Source: Mycobacterium sp. 141 (GTDB lineage: Bacteria > Actinomycetota > Actinomycetes > Mycobacteriales > Mycobacteriaceae). Taken from it: 64,000 nucleotides of DNA. The position numbers were made by a program, and so were the translations under genes. Of this stretch, positions 30,195-46,541 are shown in pieces; within the stretch, counting starts at the first letter, position 1; each line of letters opens with the position of its first letter. The DNA is taken from assembly GCF_000382405.1 (NCBI RefSeq), contig NZ_KB908258.1:124001-188000 (forward strand), in the 5' to 3' direction. The notes beneath the pieces were generated by a model that saw only the letters and a program-made list of their open reading frames with translations, was not told where the DNA came from and did not search any database.

Positions 30195-30671
30195 ATGACC
30201 GCCGAACGAGTTGACGCCGGTCCCGCCCTTGCTACCGCGCTGGTGGCGGCCATCGACCACGTTGGCATAGCCGTCCCAGATCTGGACGCCGCCATCAAGT
30301 GGTATCACGACAACCTCGGCATGATCGTCCTACACGAAGAGATCAACAAAGAGCAGGGCGTGCGGGAGGCGATGCTCTCGGTCCGCGGCGCACCGAAGGG
30401 CAGCGCACAGATCCAGTTGATGTCGCCGCTCGACGAAGATTCGATGATCGCCAAGTTCATCGACAAGCGCGGCCCCGGCCTGCAGCAGCTGGCCTATCGA
30501 ACCAACGACATCGACGCCCTGAGCAAACGGCTGCGCAGCCAGGGTGTGCGCCTGCTCTACGACGCTGCTCGCAAGGGCACCGCGAACTCGAGGATCAACT
30601 TCATCCACCCCAAAGACGCGGGTGGCGTGCTGATCGAGCTGGTCGAGCCGGCCGCCGATTCAGCGCACTGA
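30195..30671 (+). CDS. mce: Methylmalonyl-CoA epimerase
   Basis: 158 residues from ATG at 30195. A glyoxalase-fold (VOC) protein with metal ligands in DHVGIAVPDLD (His), LQQLAYRTND (Gln/His region) and VLIELVEP (Glu). It interconverts (S)- and (R)-methylmalonyl-CoA, linking propionyl-CoA breakdown to succinyl-CoA and to methyl-branched lipid synthesis. The frame opens earlier (30078), but that portion is antisense to the fadA4 start. It converges with the small zinc-ribbon gene at 30675. Confidence 0.94.
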   Translation: MTAERVDAGPALATALVAAIDHVGIAVPDLDAAIKWYHDNLGMIVLHEEINKEQGVREAMLSVRGAPKGSAQIQLMSPLDEDSMIAKFIDKRGPGLQQLAYRTNDIDALSKRLRSQGVRLLYDAARKGTANSRINFIHPKDAGGVLIELVEPAADSAH

Positions 30672-30674
30672 TCG

Positions 30675-30962
30675 TCACGACCACCTGCGCGTCGGGCCGC
30701 GATTGCCCCGGTTGGCCCAGCATGGCGTGTGCCAATGTCGACGGTCGTCCACCGCGGCCTCTCCCATGTCTGCCGGCCACGCCACCACATGAGCCGTGCC
30801 CGAACGTATCTCGTGATCGCATCCAGGGCAGCGATAGGTCTTGACCGCACGCGCCGCGGTGACGACGCGCACCTCATAGTCGTAACCGTCCGGCCCCGTT
30901 TCGACTCGACGCGTGGGCAACGACGATGGCAGCTTCCTGGGTGTTCTGTGCCGCCGTCCCAT
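30675..30962 (-). CDS. Small zinc-ribbon-like conserved protein (Rv1322 homologue)
   Basis: 95 residues from [14 protein letters not shown], a basic start followed by YRCPGCDHEI and later HWHTPCW. Two Cys-x2-Cys and His/Cys positions suggest a structural zinc site. The start overlaps the nucS stop by one base (TGATG), so translation is coupled to NucS and the two may work together; this is inference. No established function. Confidence 0.82.
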   Translation of the reverse strand: MGRRHRTPRKLPSSLPTRRVETGPDGYDYEVRVVTAARAVKTYRCPGCDHEIRSGTAHVVAWPADMGEAAVDDRRHWHTPCWANRGNRGPTRRWS

Positions 30963-31648
30963 CAGAACAACCGATACTCGCTGCTGTCCATCCCCCGCAT
31001 CTGGTCGTAATCCAGAGTCACGCAACGGATCCCGCGATCGGTTGCCAGCGTGCGCGCTTGCGGCTTGATCTGCTGAGCCGCGAACACCCCGGCCACCGGC
31101 GCCAACACACTGTCACGGTTGAGCAAATCCAGGTAACGGGTCAGTTGTTCGACGCCGTCGATCTCACCGCGACGCTTGATCTCCACCGCCACCGAGCCAC
31201 CCAGCTCGTCGCGGCACATTAGATCCACCGGACCGATCGCCGTCGGATACTCCCGGCGGACCAGCGTGTAGCCGGTGCCGAGCAATTCGACATGTTCGGC
31301 CAGCAGCGTTTGCAGATGCGCCTCGACCCCGTCCTTCACCAGGCCGGGGTCGATCCCGAGCTCGTGACTGGAATCGTGCTCGACGTCTTCTACCGTGATG
31401 CGTAGCTGCTCACCGGCCCTGTTTTCCACCACCCAGACGACAGCGGATCCGCTCGCTGAGCCTTCTGCGTCCTCCTCGATGACCCAACACGGCGGGCTCA
31501 TCCAGTTCAGCGGCTTGTAGGCACGGTCGTCGGCGTGCACGCTCACCGAGCCGTCGGCCTTGAACAACAACAGCCGGCGGGCGGACGGAAGGTGTGCCGT
31601 CAGCCGACCCACATAGTCGACGGTGCACTGGGCAATCACGAGGCGCAC
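30962..31648 (-). CDS. nucS: Mismatch endonuclease NucS/EndoMS
   Basis: 228 residues. N-terminal beta domain ([20 protein letters not shown]) and C-terminal nuclease domain with [21 protein letters not shown], giving catalytic Asp142, Glu156 and Lys158. NucS carries out the non-MutSL mismatch repair of actinobacteria and keeps mutation rates low. It is followed by a coupled small protein and lies close to the alkylation repair genes alkA-ogt. Confidence 0.95.
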   Translation of the reverse strand: MRLVIAQCTVDYVGRLTAHLPSARRLLLFKADGSVSVHADDRAYKPLNWMSPPCWVIEEDAEGSASGSAVVWVVENRAGEQLRITVEDVEHDSSHELGIDPGLVKDGVEAHLQTLLAEHVELLGTGYTLVRREYPTAIGPVDLMCRDELGGSVAVEIKRRGEIDGVEQLTRYLDLLNRDSVLAPVAGVFAAQQIKPQARTLATDRGIRCVTLDYDQMRGMDSSEYRLF

Positions 31649-31709
31649 CCGATCTACCTTAAGGGCAGGACGAACGAACTACGCTGACGCATCGACGAAC
31701 GCCGACAAA

Positions 31710-31862
31710 TCCGTGGCGAGGCGGCTGGGCAGAATTCTGGAAACCCTGACCCTGCTGATCGTCACCCTGGTGTTCCCCATCCCGAGCGTGTTCGGTGCTC
31801 CGGTGCGTCTGGATCATCCCGAGGACGAAGCACTGGGCGCCGCACCGGCCATCGCCGAGTGC
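31710..31862 (+). pseudogene. Apparent relic of a class III adenylate cyclase (Rv1318c-Rv1320c type)
   Basis: One frame reads SVARRLGRILETLT, then LLIVTLVFPIPSV, then FGAPVRLDHPEDEALGAAPAIAE. From memory these resemble three separate parts of the mycobacterial membrane adenylate cyclases: the N-terminal xQRLGRxLETxT, a membrane-segment FPVPS, and the cyclase-domain FGAPNRLDxPEDAALxAARAIA. The genes recalled at this position between AlkA and NucS in M. tuberculosis are such cyclases. The piece is about 50 codons against more than 500, so it would be a deletion remnant and not a working gene. Confidence 0.55.
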
Positions 31863-31927
31863 CACCAGCCACTGCGATGTCGCTTTTCCGCTAGTTTCGA
31901 CGTCCGGCTCGTGCCATCGTTGCAGTT

Positions 31928-33445
31928 GTGCACGACGATTTCGACCGCTGTTACCGGGCCGTCCAGTCCAAGGACGCCCGGTTCGACGGTTGGTTTGTCA
32001 TCGCAGTGCTCACCACAGGGATCTACTGTCGCCCCAGCTGTCCGGTGCGCCCGCCACTGGCTCACAACATGCGGTTCTACCCCACCGCAGCGGCGGCGCA
32101 GGCCGCCGGATTCCGCGCCTGCAAACGGTGCCGGCCTGACGCATCTCCCGGTTCACCGGAGTGGAATGTCCGGGGTGACGCGGTCGCCCGCTGTATGCGG
32201 CTCATCGCCGACGGCATCGTGGACCGCGAAGGCGTCACCGGTTTGGCTGCACGCATCGGCTACACCACCCGACAGTTGCAGCGCATCATGCAGGCAGAAC
32301 TGGGCGCCGGCCCATTGGCCCTGGCCCGTGCACAGCGCACCCAAACCGCGCGGGTGCTCATCGAGACCACCGAATTGCCGTTCGGAGACGTCGCTTTCGC
32401 CGCCGGATTCGCCAGCATCCGCCAATTCAACGACACCGTCCGGGCGGTCTGCGATTTGACACCGAGCGAGCTGCGTCGGCGCGCGACAACCCGATTCGGC
32501 CGCGACGAGTCGGTGTCCCCCGGGGTGGTGTCGCTGCGGTTGCCGGTTCGTACGCCGTTCGCGTTCGAGGGATTGTTCGGCCACCTAGCGGCCAGCGCGG
32601 TGCCAGGACTGGAGGAAGTGCGCGACGGGTGGCTGCGACGCTCGCTGCGGTTGCCACACGGTCACGGCGTCGTCAGCCTGCAGCCGCACCCGGACCATGT
32701 CCGCTGCCGATTGGTGCTCGACGACTTCCGCGATCTCGGCGCCGCCATCGCCCGGTGCCGCCGGCTGCTCGACCTCGATGCCGATCCGGAGGCCGTGGTT
32801 GACGCGTTGGGCACCGATCAGGACCTGGCCGCCGTGGTGGCCAAGGCGCCGGGCCAACGCATCCCGCGCACAGTCGACGAGGCCGAGCTCGCGATCCGGG
32901 TGGTGCTCGGGCAACAGGTGTCCATCAAAGCGGCACGCACCCACGTGGGCCGGCTGGTCAAGGCCTACGGACAGCCCGTGCGCGATGACACCGGCGGTCT
33001 GACCCATGCGTTCCCCGATGTCGCCGCCCTCGCGGAGATCGATCCCACCCATCTGTCCATGCCCACCGCACGACGCCGGACGGTCAGCGCACTCGTTCGT
33101 GCCCTGACCGACGGCACCCTGGTCCTCGACCCCGGCTGCGACTGGACGGCAGCCCGCGAGCAACTCCTGGCACTGCCCGGTATCGGGCCGTGGAGCGCCG
33201 AGGTGATCGCCATGCGGGGGCTCGGAGATCCCGACGCGTTTCCCGCCAGCGACCTCGGTGTCCGGTTGGCGGCCGAGCAACTCGGGCTGCCTTCGGACCA
33301 GACCGCACTGACCCGGTACAGCACACGCTGGCGCCCTTGGCGTTCCTACGCGACTCAGCACCTGTGGACCACGCTGGACCACGTAGTCAACGACTGGCCG
33401 GTGGTTACCCAGCATGAGGATCTGAAAGTTCAGGAGAAACGATGA
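31928..33445 (+). CDS. alkA: Ada-AlkA fusion: methylphosphotriester transferase and 3-methyladenine glycosylase
   Basis: 505 residues. The Ada zinc domain has Cys34, Cys38, Cys65 and Cys68 (GIYCRPSC, ACKRC), an AraC helix-turn-helix follows (residues 85-180), then the AlkA N-domain and an HhH-GPD glycosylase with LPGIGPWSAEVIAMRG and a downstream Asp. It removes alkylated bases and could also activate its own operon when methylated. The start is GTG at 31928. It overlaps ogt by 4 bp. Confidence 0.94.
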   Translation: MHDDFDRCYRAVQSKDARFDGWFVIAVLTTGIYCRPSCPVRPPLAHNMRFYPTAAAAQAAGFRACKRCRPDASPGSPEWNVRGDAVARCMRLIADGIVDREGVTGLAARIGYTTRQLQRIMQAELGAGPLALARAQRTQTARVLIETTELPFGDVAFAAGFASIRQFNDTVRAVCDLTPSELRRRATTRFGRDESVSPGVVSLRLPVRTPFAFEGLFGHLAASAVPGLEEVRDGWLRRSLRLPHGHGVVSLQPHPDHVRCRLVLDDFRDLGAAIARCRRLLDLDADPEAVVDALGTDQDLAAVVAKAPGQRIPRTVDEAELAIRVVLGQQVSIKAARTHVGRLVKAYGQPVRDDTGGLTHAFPDVAALAEIDPTHLSMPTARRRTVSALVRALTDGTLVLDPGCDWTAAREQLLALPGIGPWSAEVIAMRGLGDPDAFPASDLGVRLAAEQLGLPSDQTALTRYSTRWRPWRSYATQHLWTTLDHVVNDWPVVTQHEDLKVQEKR

Positions 33446-33939
33446 CGACACTGCAATGCCGATCTGTGGACAGTCCGGTAGGTCCTCTGACCTTGGCGGG
33501 AAGAGACGGGCGGCTGATGCACCTTCGCATGGTCGATCAGACTTATGAGCCGAGCCGTGACGGCTGGGAAGTCGACAAGACGGCCTTTCCCGATGCCGTC
33601 GAACAATTGGCAGAGTATTTCGCCGGTGAGCGCACGGTATTCGACCTGGAACTGCACATGGTCGGCACGGCATTCCAACGCCGGGTGTGGGCCGCTCTGC
33701 AGTCGATTCCCTATGGCGAAACGTGCACATACGGCGATATAGCCCGTGAGGTCGGATCCCCCGGAGCATTTCGGGCGGTCGGATTGGCCAATGGGCACAA
33801 TCCGATCGGAATCGTGGTGCCGTGTCACCGGGTGATCGGCGCTAATGGCAGCCTGACCGGATATGGGGGTGGACTGGACCGCAAAAGGGCACTGCTGGAA
33901 TTGGAGAAAAGCCGCCGGGAGCCGGCACTTTTCGGCTGA
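33442..33939 (+). CDS. ogt: Methylated-DNA-protein cysteine methyltransferase
   Basis: 165 residues. The suicide active site is VVPCHRVIGANG with the methyl-accepting Cys, preceded by ETCTYGDIAREVGSP, the winged-helix DNA-reading part. It repairs O6-alkylguanine directly. The ATG overlaps the alkA stop by 4 bp, so the two repair genes form one operon. It converges on the rrn operon; the rrn terminator lies 28 bp past its stop. Confidence 0.96.
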   Translation: MTTLQCRSVDSPVGPLTLAGRDGRLMHLRMVDQTYEPSRDGWEVDKTAFPDAVEQLAEYFAGERTVFDLELHMVGTAFQRRVWAALQSIPYGETCTYGDIAREVGSPGAFRAVGLANGHNPIGIVVPCHRVIGANGSLTGYGGGLDRKRALLELEKSRREPALFG

Positions 33940-33960
33940 GCTATTTACATATAGATACAA

Positions 33961-34000
33961 AAAAATGCCCGGGCCCCCAATCGAAATTGGGGGCCCGGGG
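33961..34000 (-). terminator. Strong intrinsic terminator of the rrn operon
   Basis: A perfect 14-bp stem (33968-33981 with 33986-33999) and a 4-base loop, very GC-rich. On the minus strand it is followed by a run of seven T. It lies 10 bp past the 5S end and between the rrn operon and the converging ogt gene. Confidence 0.9.
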
Positions 34001-34008
34001 CTTAATGT

Positions 34009-34125
34009 GTGTTCGGCGGTGTCCTACTTTTCCACCCGTGTGGGTAGTATCATCGGCGCTGGCAGGCTTAGCTTCCGGGTTCGGGATGGGACCGGGCGTT
34101 TCCCTGCCGCTATGGACCGCCGTAA
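34009..34125 (-). rRNA. rrf: 5S ribosomal RNA
   Basis: About 117 nt on the minus strand, starting TTACGGCGGTCC and ending near CCGCCGAACAC, the terminal helix of 5S. Internal segments AGGGAAACGCCCGGTCCCAT and AGTAGGACACCG are typical of actinobacterial 5S. Ends are approximate by a few bases. Confidence 0.93.
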
Positions 34126-34286
34126 CTTTATTCACCCGTTTCTGGGTGTGAATCTTTGGGTGTGTTTTGGTGGTGGGGTGTGGTGTGCACCCGTGGCGAC
34201 CCGGGGGTCGTGGGGGTGTGTGGTGTGGTTGCGAAGCAAGGTTGTGCGTGTCTTACGAAACCCGAACACGTTGGTGTTTGTGGGTT

Positions 34287-39303
<5,017 letters not shown>

Positions 39304-39434
39304 CCCAAAAAAGGCCATTCAGAAAAATCCGATCACAAACAACAGACACCAAAAACCGGCATCCAAAAAAACAAAAAACAGCCACACCCCAAACGGGAAA
39401 AAGAGCATGACCAAAAAACAACAAACAAAAACCA

Positions 39435-39464
39435 CCAAACACACTATTGAGTTCTCAAACAACA
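39435..39464 (-). promoter_or_regulatory. Conserved rrn leader element (antitermination/RNase III region)
   Basis: On the minus strand this reads TGTTGTTTGAGAACTCAATA followed by GTGTGTTTGG. The same block is found in the leader of actinobacterial rrn operons and is linked to boxA-type antitermination and processing. The TTGAG-TT-CTCAA core is an inverted repeat. Confidence 0.6.
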
Positions 39465-39506
39465 GACTAGATTGTTTCGAGTTGACCCTTTTAGGGCAAC
39501 CCTGCC

Positions 39507-39535
39507 AGCTTAAACCATCTTCGTCAGACTGTCAA
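39507..39535 (-). promoter_or_regulatory. rrn promoter, downstream
   Basis: TTGACA (39530-39535) and TAAGCT (39507-39512), 17 bp apart, read on the minus strand about 200 bp before 16S. A perfect -35 and fair -10 for the mycobacterial housekeeping sigma factor. Confidence 0.7.
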
Positions 39536-39571
39536 GCGACTTTGTCTCCCCGCTGCCGGGGCAACTCGACT

Positions 39572-39601
39572 AGATTAGAACTATCCGCGCTCGGGAGTCA
39601 A
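39572..39601 (-). promoter_or_regulatory. rrn promoter, upstream
   Basis: TTGACT (39596-39601) and TAATCT (39572-39577) with an 18-bp spacer, about 45 bp after the murA stop. Together with the downstream promoter it gives the multi-promoter arrangement known for the mycobacterial rrn operon that follows murA. Confidence 0.65.
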
Positions 39602-39645
39602 ATCGCCTGGTCAGAGGCATTTCGACCGAACCCGGGCGACTCGAA

Positions 39646-40899
39646 CTAGCTTACCCGCTCGATCTCCGCCCCCAAGCTCACCAGGTTCTCGACGAACAAC
39701 GGGTAGCCGCGGTCGATGTGAAACACGTCGTGAACCTCGGTGTCCCCATCGGCGACCAAGCCGGCCAGCACCAGCCCGGCACCGGCCCGGATGTCCGAAG
39801 ACCACACCGGTGCGCTCGAGAGCTGCGAGATCCCGCGGATAACTGCATGGTGTCCGTCGGTCCGGGCGTCGGCTCCGAGCCGGATCATCTCCTCGACAAA
39901 ACGGAACCGAGCCTCAAAGACGTTCTCGGTGATCATCGACGTGCCGTCGGCTATGGAAGCCAAGCCGATCGCCATCGGCTGCAGATCCGTCGGGAATCCG
40001 GGGAACGGCAGCGTCGCCACGTTCACCGCCTTGGGCCGCTCGTACTGGACCACCCGGAAGCCGTCATCGTTCTGTGTCACGGTCGCACCGGCGTCGTGAA
40101 GTTTGTGCAGCACCAACTGCAGATGTTGGGGGTCGACACCGGTCACCGATATGTCGCCGCGCGTCATCGCCGCGGCGATCCCCCAGGTGGCGGCAACGAT
40201 GCGGTCGCCGATCACCCTGTGCTCTGTCGGGTACAGCCGGTCAACACCGGTAATCGTCAACGTCGACGTGCCCGCGCCGCTGACCTCAGCCCCCATCTGG
40301 TTGAGCATCGCGCAGATGTCGACGATGTCGGGTTCCCTCGCGGCGTTGTGGATTGTGGTCACCCCCTCGGCGAAAACGGCAGCCATCAGGATGTTCTCCG
40401 TGGCCCCTACGGAGGGGAACTCAAGCTGGATCTCCGCACCACGCAGATGATCGGCATCGGCCACCACACAACCGTGTTCGATGTTGCATCGCGCCCCGAG
40501 CTGGCGTAACCCAGACTGATGCATGTCCAGCGGCCGCGAGCCGATGGCGTCACCGCCGGGCAGTGCGACCTTGGCCTTCTTGCATCGACCGACCAAAGGG
40601 CCGAGCACGCAGACCGAGGCTCGGAACTGTCTCACCGCGGCGAAGTCGGCGTCGTACTTGAGTTCGTCAGGAGAAGTGATCCAGACGGTGCCGCCGTCCA
40701 GCTCGACGGTGGCACCCAAGCCCCGCAGCACCTCGGCCATCAACGGCACATCCAGGATGTCGGGGCAGTTGGTGATGGTGCTGGTGCCCTCTGCCAGCAG
40801 TGCCGCTGCCATCAACTTCAGCACGCTGTTCTTCGCTCCGCCGACAGCAACTTCGCCCGACAACCGGTTTCCGCCGGTCACCACGAATCGCTCGCTCAC
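39646..40899 (-). CDS. murA: UDP-N-acetylglucosamine 1-carboxyvinyltransferase MurA
   Basis: 417 residues. [16 protein letters not shown] and [13 protein letters not shown] are family motifs. The residue at the fosfomycin-binding position is Asp117 (LPGGDAIG) in place of the usual Cys, as in M. tuberculosis, which makes the enzyme naturally insensitive to fosfomycin. It catalyses the first committed step of peptidoglycan synthesis. It lies directly upstream of the rrn operon. Confidence 0.97.
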   Translation of the reverse strand: MSERFVVTGGNRLSGEVAVGGAKNSVLKLMAAALLAEGTSTITNCPDILDVPLMAEVLRGLGATVELDGGTVWITSPDELKYDADFAAVRQFRASVCVLGPLVGRCKKAKVALPGGDAIGSRPLDMHQSGLRQLGARCNIEHGCVVADADHLRGAEIQLEFPSVGATENILMAAVFAEGVTTIHNAAREPDIVDICAMLNQMGAEVSGAGTSTLTITGVDRLYPTEHRVIGDRIVAATWGIAAAMTRGDISVTGVDPQHLQLVLHKLHDAGATVTQNDDGFRVVQYERPKAVNVATLPFPGFPTDLQPMAIGLASIADGTSMITENVFEARFRFVEEMIRLGADARTDGHHAVIRGISQLSSAPVWSSDIRAGAGLVLAGLVADGDTEVHDVFHIDRGYPLFVENLVSLGAEIERVS

Positions 40900-40924
40900 G
40901 CGGGTTAGTTTATGCGGCCATTGA

Positions 40925-40948
40925 CTGAGATTCGGAATGCTCTCTCAG
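40925..40948. promoter_or_regulatory. Inverted repeat CTGAGA-N12-TCTCAG between murA and the adenosyltransferase gene
   Basis: It lies centrally in the 87-bp divergent region, overlapping a TTGACT (40921-40926) that could be a -35 element. It is a possible operator with no other support. Confidence 0.3.
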
Positions 40949-40986
40949 AATGACGGGGCAGATGTTGCAGCCGGTACGGTTCCAAC

Positions 40987-41559
40987 ATGGCTGTTCACCT
41001 CACCCGCATCTACACCCGCACCGGTGACGACGGCACCACTGGACTCAGCGATTTCAGCAGAGTCTCGAAGAATGACACGAGGCTGATCGCGTACGCAGAT
41101 TGTGACGAAGCCAACGCCGCGATCGGTGTCGCAGTCGCGATGGGACAGCCCGGCGACGAGTTGCTCGTGGTGCTGCGACAGATCCAAAACGATCTGTTCG
41201 ACGCGGGCGCTGACCTCTCCACCCCCGTGGTGGAGAACCCGAAGTATCCGCCGCTGCGTATCTCGCAGGACTACATCGACCGGCTGGAGCGGTGGTGTGA
41301 CGAATTCAATGAGCCGCTGCCCGCACTGAATTCATTCATCCTGCCCGGCGGAACCCCGCTTTCGGCACTGCTGCACGTGGCTCGCACCGTGGCGCGCCGA
41401 GCGGAACGATCGGCCTGGACTGCGGTCGCAGAGCATGGTGCCGGCGTCAGCGTGTTGCCGGCGAAGTACCTCAACCGACTGTCTGACCTGCTCTTCATAC
41501 TGTCCCGAGTGGCCAATCCAGGCGGCGATGTGCTCTGGAAACCTGGGCAGGGTCAGTAA
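40987..41559 (+). CDS. PduO-type cob(I)alamin adenosyltransferase
   Basis: 190 residues, starting MAVHLTRIYTRTGDDGTTGL, the ATP-binding motif of the family, with later RTVARRAER and LNRLSDLLF. It makes adenosylcobalamin, the cofactor of methylmalonyl-CoA mutase, so it ties in with the epimerase gene at 30195. It is divergent from murA and converges on DUF2550 with overlapping stops. Confidence 0.94.
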   Translation: MAVHLTRIYTRTGDDGTTGLSDFSRVSKNDTRLIAYADCDEANAAIGVAVAMGQPGDELLVVLRQIQNDLFDAGADLSTPVVENPKYPPLRISQDYIDRLERWCDEFNEPLPALNSFILPGGTPLSALLHVARTVARRAERSAWTAVAEHGAGVSVLPAKYLNRLSDLLFILSRVANPGGDVLWKPGQGQ

Positions 41560-42005
41560 CTGCGTCGGCGCGCACGTGGCGACGGCCGCGATTCCAGCCA
41601 CGACGTGAAGGCCGTCAGCGCCCTTCGATCCAGTGCGATCTCGTAACCCTGGCGGCGCTCGGGGCTGGCATCACGCAGCTCGAGCACGACGATCTCGGGC
41701 GTCATGATGTCGAACTCGTCACCGCGTGGGGCACGCCGTGACACCACTTCGAGGCCGCGCCGGCTGAGCCGACGATCCGGCCACCAGCGCACGCTCGAAA
41801 GCCGGTAGAACCCGGCTTCACCCCCGTGATAGCGCATGACTCCGTGCCGCCAGCCGTGACCGCCGACCGCGGGATAATCCCGCAAAATCGCCGCTGTCCC
41901 ACCGACCTGGCGTAACTTCCAGAGTCGGTAGGACAGCGCAGTAACTGCCAGCAGCAGCACACAGACCAGCGCGACCATGATGATCATGGGCGCGCTCATC
42001 GGCAT
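41553..42005 (-). CDS. DUF2550 membrane protein (Rv1312 homologue)
   Basis: 150 residues. One N-terminal membrane segment (IIMVALVCVLLLAVTALSY) precedes a soluble part with GVMRYHGGEAGFYRLSSVR, typical of DUF2550. It lies 1 bp after the atpC stop and always follows the ATP synthase operon in mycobacteria. Function unknown. The stop overlaps the end of the adenosyltransferase gene on the other strand by 7 bp. Confidence 0.9.
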   Translation of the reverse strand: MPMSAPMIIMVALVCVLLLAVTALSYRLWKLRQVGGTAAILRDYPAVGGHGWRHGVMRYHGGEAGFYRLSSVRWWPDRRLSRRGLEVVSRRAPRGDEFDIMTPEIVVLELRDASPERRQGYEIALDRRALTAFTSWLESRPSPRARRRSY

Positions 42006-42006
42006 A

Positions 42007-42372
42007 TCAGTCGATCTGGCCTAGAGCACGCAGCCGGGCTCTACCCCATGCCGCGGTTGCCTGGTCATCGGATTCGGAATCCCGCTTCGCCGCGTCAGCG
42101 TCGATCTCTGATTCCAGCTGAGCATTCTCGACCAGAATCCGGACAGCCTCTTCGCTCACCGACAGAAACCCGCCGTCGACGGCGATCCGTACATCGTCTT
42201 CGCCCTCGCGCTCGACGCGCACCATGGCGTCCTCGACGAGCTGGGCGACCAGCGGGATGTGCCGCGGCAGGATGCCGATCTCACCCGCGGTGGTGCGGGT
42301 GAACACGAACGTCGCGTCACCCGACCAAAGCTCGCGTTCCACGGCGACGATCTCGACGTGCAAGTCGGCCAT
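42007..42372 (-). CDS. atpC: ATP synthase epsilon subunit
   Basis: 121 residues, [20 protein letters not shown], with [16 protein letters not shown]. The N-terminal beta-sandwich is clear and the C-terminal helical part is short, as in mycobacteria. It belongs to the central stalk and couples rotation to catalysis. A spacer of 57 bp separates it from atpD; this may hold a decayed copy of the repeat described at 46542. Confidence 0.95.
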   Translation of the reverse strand: MADLHVEIVAVERELWSGDATFVFTRTTAGEIGILPRHIPLVAQLVEDAMVRVEREGEDDVRIAVDGGFLSVSEEAVRILVENAQLESEIDADAAKRDSESDDQATAAWGRARLRALGQID

Positions 42373-42429
42373 GTCACACCACCTTTCTCTGTGCTCCTCG
42401 CGTGCGCTGCCTTCGGTCTAGAGCGCTCA

Positions 42430-44827
<2,398 letters not shown>

Positions 44828-44834
44828 TGGTTAC

Positions 44835-46484
44835 CTAGGCCTTCTTGGGAGCCGGCTTACGGACCTTGACGGATTCCTTCTCCAGGTCCTCGGGATCCAG
44901 TGCCTCTGCGTCAGCCTCGTTGGCGACCACCGAGCTGCCGTCGCTGGCAGCGAAGCCCTTCTTGAAGTCGTTGACGACCGAAACCAGCTTCGCCTCGTTC
45001 TCCTCAGAGAGCTTCTTGGATTCCTTGATCCCGGTGAGGATCTCGGCGTGGCTGGCCTTCACGTGCTCCAGGAACTCGGCCTCGAAGCGCGAAACATCCT
45101 CGGCGGGAACCGAATCCAGATGCCCCTGGGTGCCGAGGAAGATTGCCACGACCTGGTCCTCGACCGCCATCGGGCTGTACTGCGCCTGCTTGAGGAGCTC
45201 GACCAGGCGGACACCACGGTCCAGCTGGGCCTTGGACGCGGCGTCCAGGTCAGAGGCGAAGGCCGCGAAGGCCTCCAGCTCGCGGTACTGAGACAGGTCC
45301 AGACGCAGCGAGCCCGCCACCTCTTTCATCGCCTTGATCTGCGCGGCGCCACCGACACGGGACACCGACACACCGACGTTGACCGCGGGTCGGACGCCCT
45401 GGTTGAACAGGTCGGACTCCAGGAAGCACTGGCCGTCGGTGATGGAGATGACGTTGGTCGGGATGAACGCCGAGATGTCGTTGGCCTTGGTCTCGATGAT
45501 CGGCAGACCCGTCATCGAACCGCCACCGAGCTCATCGGAGAGCTTGGCGCAACGCTCCAGCAGCCGCGAGTGCAGGTAGAACACGTCGCCGGGGAAGGCT
45601 TCACGGCCCGGCGGGCGGCGCAGCAGCAGTGAGATCGCGCGGTAGGCGTCGGCCTGCTTGGAGAGGTCATCGAAGACGATCAGCACATGCTTGCCGTTGT
45701 ACATCCAGTGCTGGCCGATGGCCGAACCGGTGTAGGGGGCGAGCCACTTGAAGCCGGCCGAGTCGGAAGCCGGAGCCGCGACGATGGTGGTGTACTCCAT
45801 CGCGCCACCCTCTTCCAGCGCGCGCTTCACGCTGGCGATGGTGGTGCCCTTCTGGCCGATCGCGACGTACACGCAGCGCACCTGCTGCTTGGGATCGCCG
45901 GTCTCCCAGGCTTCGCGCTGGTTCAGGATGGTGTCGACGCAGACGGCGGTCTTACCGGTCTTGCGGTCGCCGATGATCAGCTGGCGCTGGCCACGGCCGA
46001 TCGGCGTCATGGCGTCGATGGCCTTGATGCCGGTCTGCAGCGGCTCGCTGACGCCCTGACGCTGAACCACCGAGGGGGCCTGCAGCTCTAGGGCGCGGCG
46101 GGTCTCGGCGGTGATGTCGCCCTGGCCGTCGATCGGCTGGCCCAGCGGGTTGATGACGCGCCCGAGGAAGGCATCGCCGACCGGAACCGACAGCACCTCA
46201 CCGGTGCGCTTGACCTGCTGGCCCTCTTCGATCTTCTCGAACTCACCCAGGATGACGGCACCAACGCTGTGCTCGTCGAGGTTGAGCGCGACGCCCAGGA
46301 CGCCACCGGGGAACTCCAGGAGCTCCTGCGTCATCACCGAGGGCAGTCCCTCGACGTGGGCGATGCCGTCACCGGCATCGATGACGGTGCCGATCTCTTC
46401 ACGCTCGGTGTCGGCGGAAAACGAGGATACGTAGTCCTCGATGGCACCTTCGATATCAGCAGCCGAGATTGTCAACTCTGCCAT
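44835..46484 (-). CDS. atpA: ATP synthase alpha subunit
   Basis: 549 residues. Walker A is [14 protein letters not shown]. The C-terminus carries the extra mycobacterial tail (after KKGFAASDG, ending VRKPAPKKA), which suppresses ATP hydrolysis in mycobacterial enzymes. A 114-bp spacer with two tandem copies of a repeat separates it from the b-delta gene upstream. Confidence 0.97.
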   Translation of the reverse strand: MAELTISAADIEGAIEDYVSSFSADTEREEIGTVIDAGDGIAHVEGLPSVMTQELLEFPGGVLGVALNLDEHSVGAVILGEFEKIEEGQQVKRTGEVLSVPVGDAFLGRVINPLGQPIDGQGDITAETRRALELQAPSVVQRQGVSEPLQTGIKAIDAMTPIGRGQRQLIIGDRKTGKTAVCVDTILNQREAWETGDPKQQVRCVYVAIGQKGTTIASVKRALEEGGAMEYTTIVAAPASDSAGFKWLAPYTGSAIGQHWMYNGKHVLIVFDDLSKQADAYRAISLLLRRPPGREAFPGDVFYLHSRLLERCAKLSDELGGGSMTGLPIIETKANDISAFIPTNVISITDGQCFLESDLFNQGVRPAVNVGVSVSRVGGAAQIKAMKEVAGSLRLDLSQYRELEAFAAFASDLDAASKAQLDRGVRLVELLKQAQYSPMAVEDQVVAIFLGTQGHLDSVPAEDVSRFEAEFLEHVKASHAEILTGIKESKKLSEENEAKLVSVVNDFKKGFAASDGSSVVANEADAEALDPEDLEKESVKVRKPAPKKA

Positions 46485-46541
46485 GGTTTTTCGTCTTCCT
46501 ACCTAGTTCCTGGGGTCGTTCATGTCGTTCGTGTCGAGGCC

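Larger units (their letters stand above)
39304..39645. other. rrn leader and promoter region between murA and 16S
   Basis: 342 bp with no protein gene. It holds two promoters, the conserved leader element and an A/T-rich stretch (39304-39440) just before 16S, rich in AAAACAAAA runs. Further promoters may lie inside murA. Confidence 0.8.
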
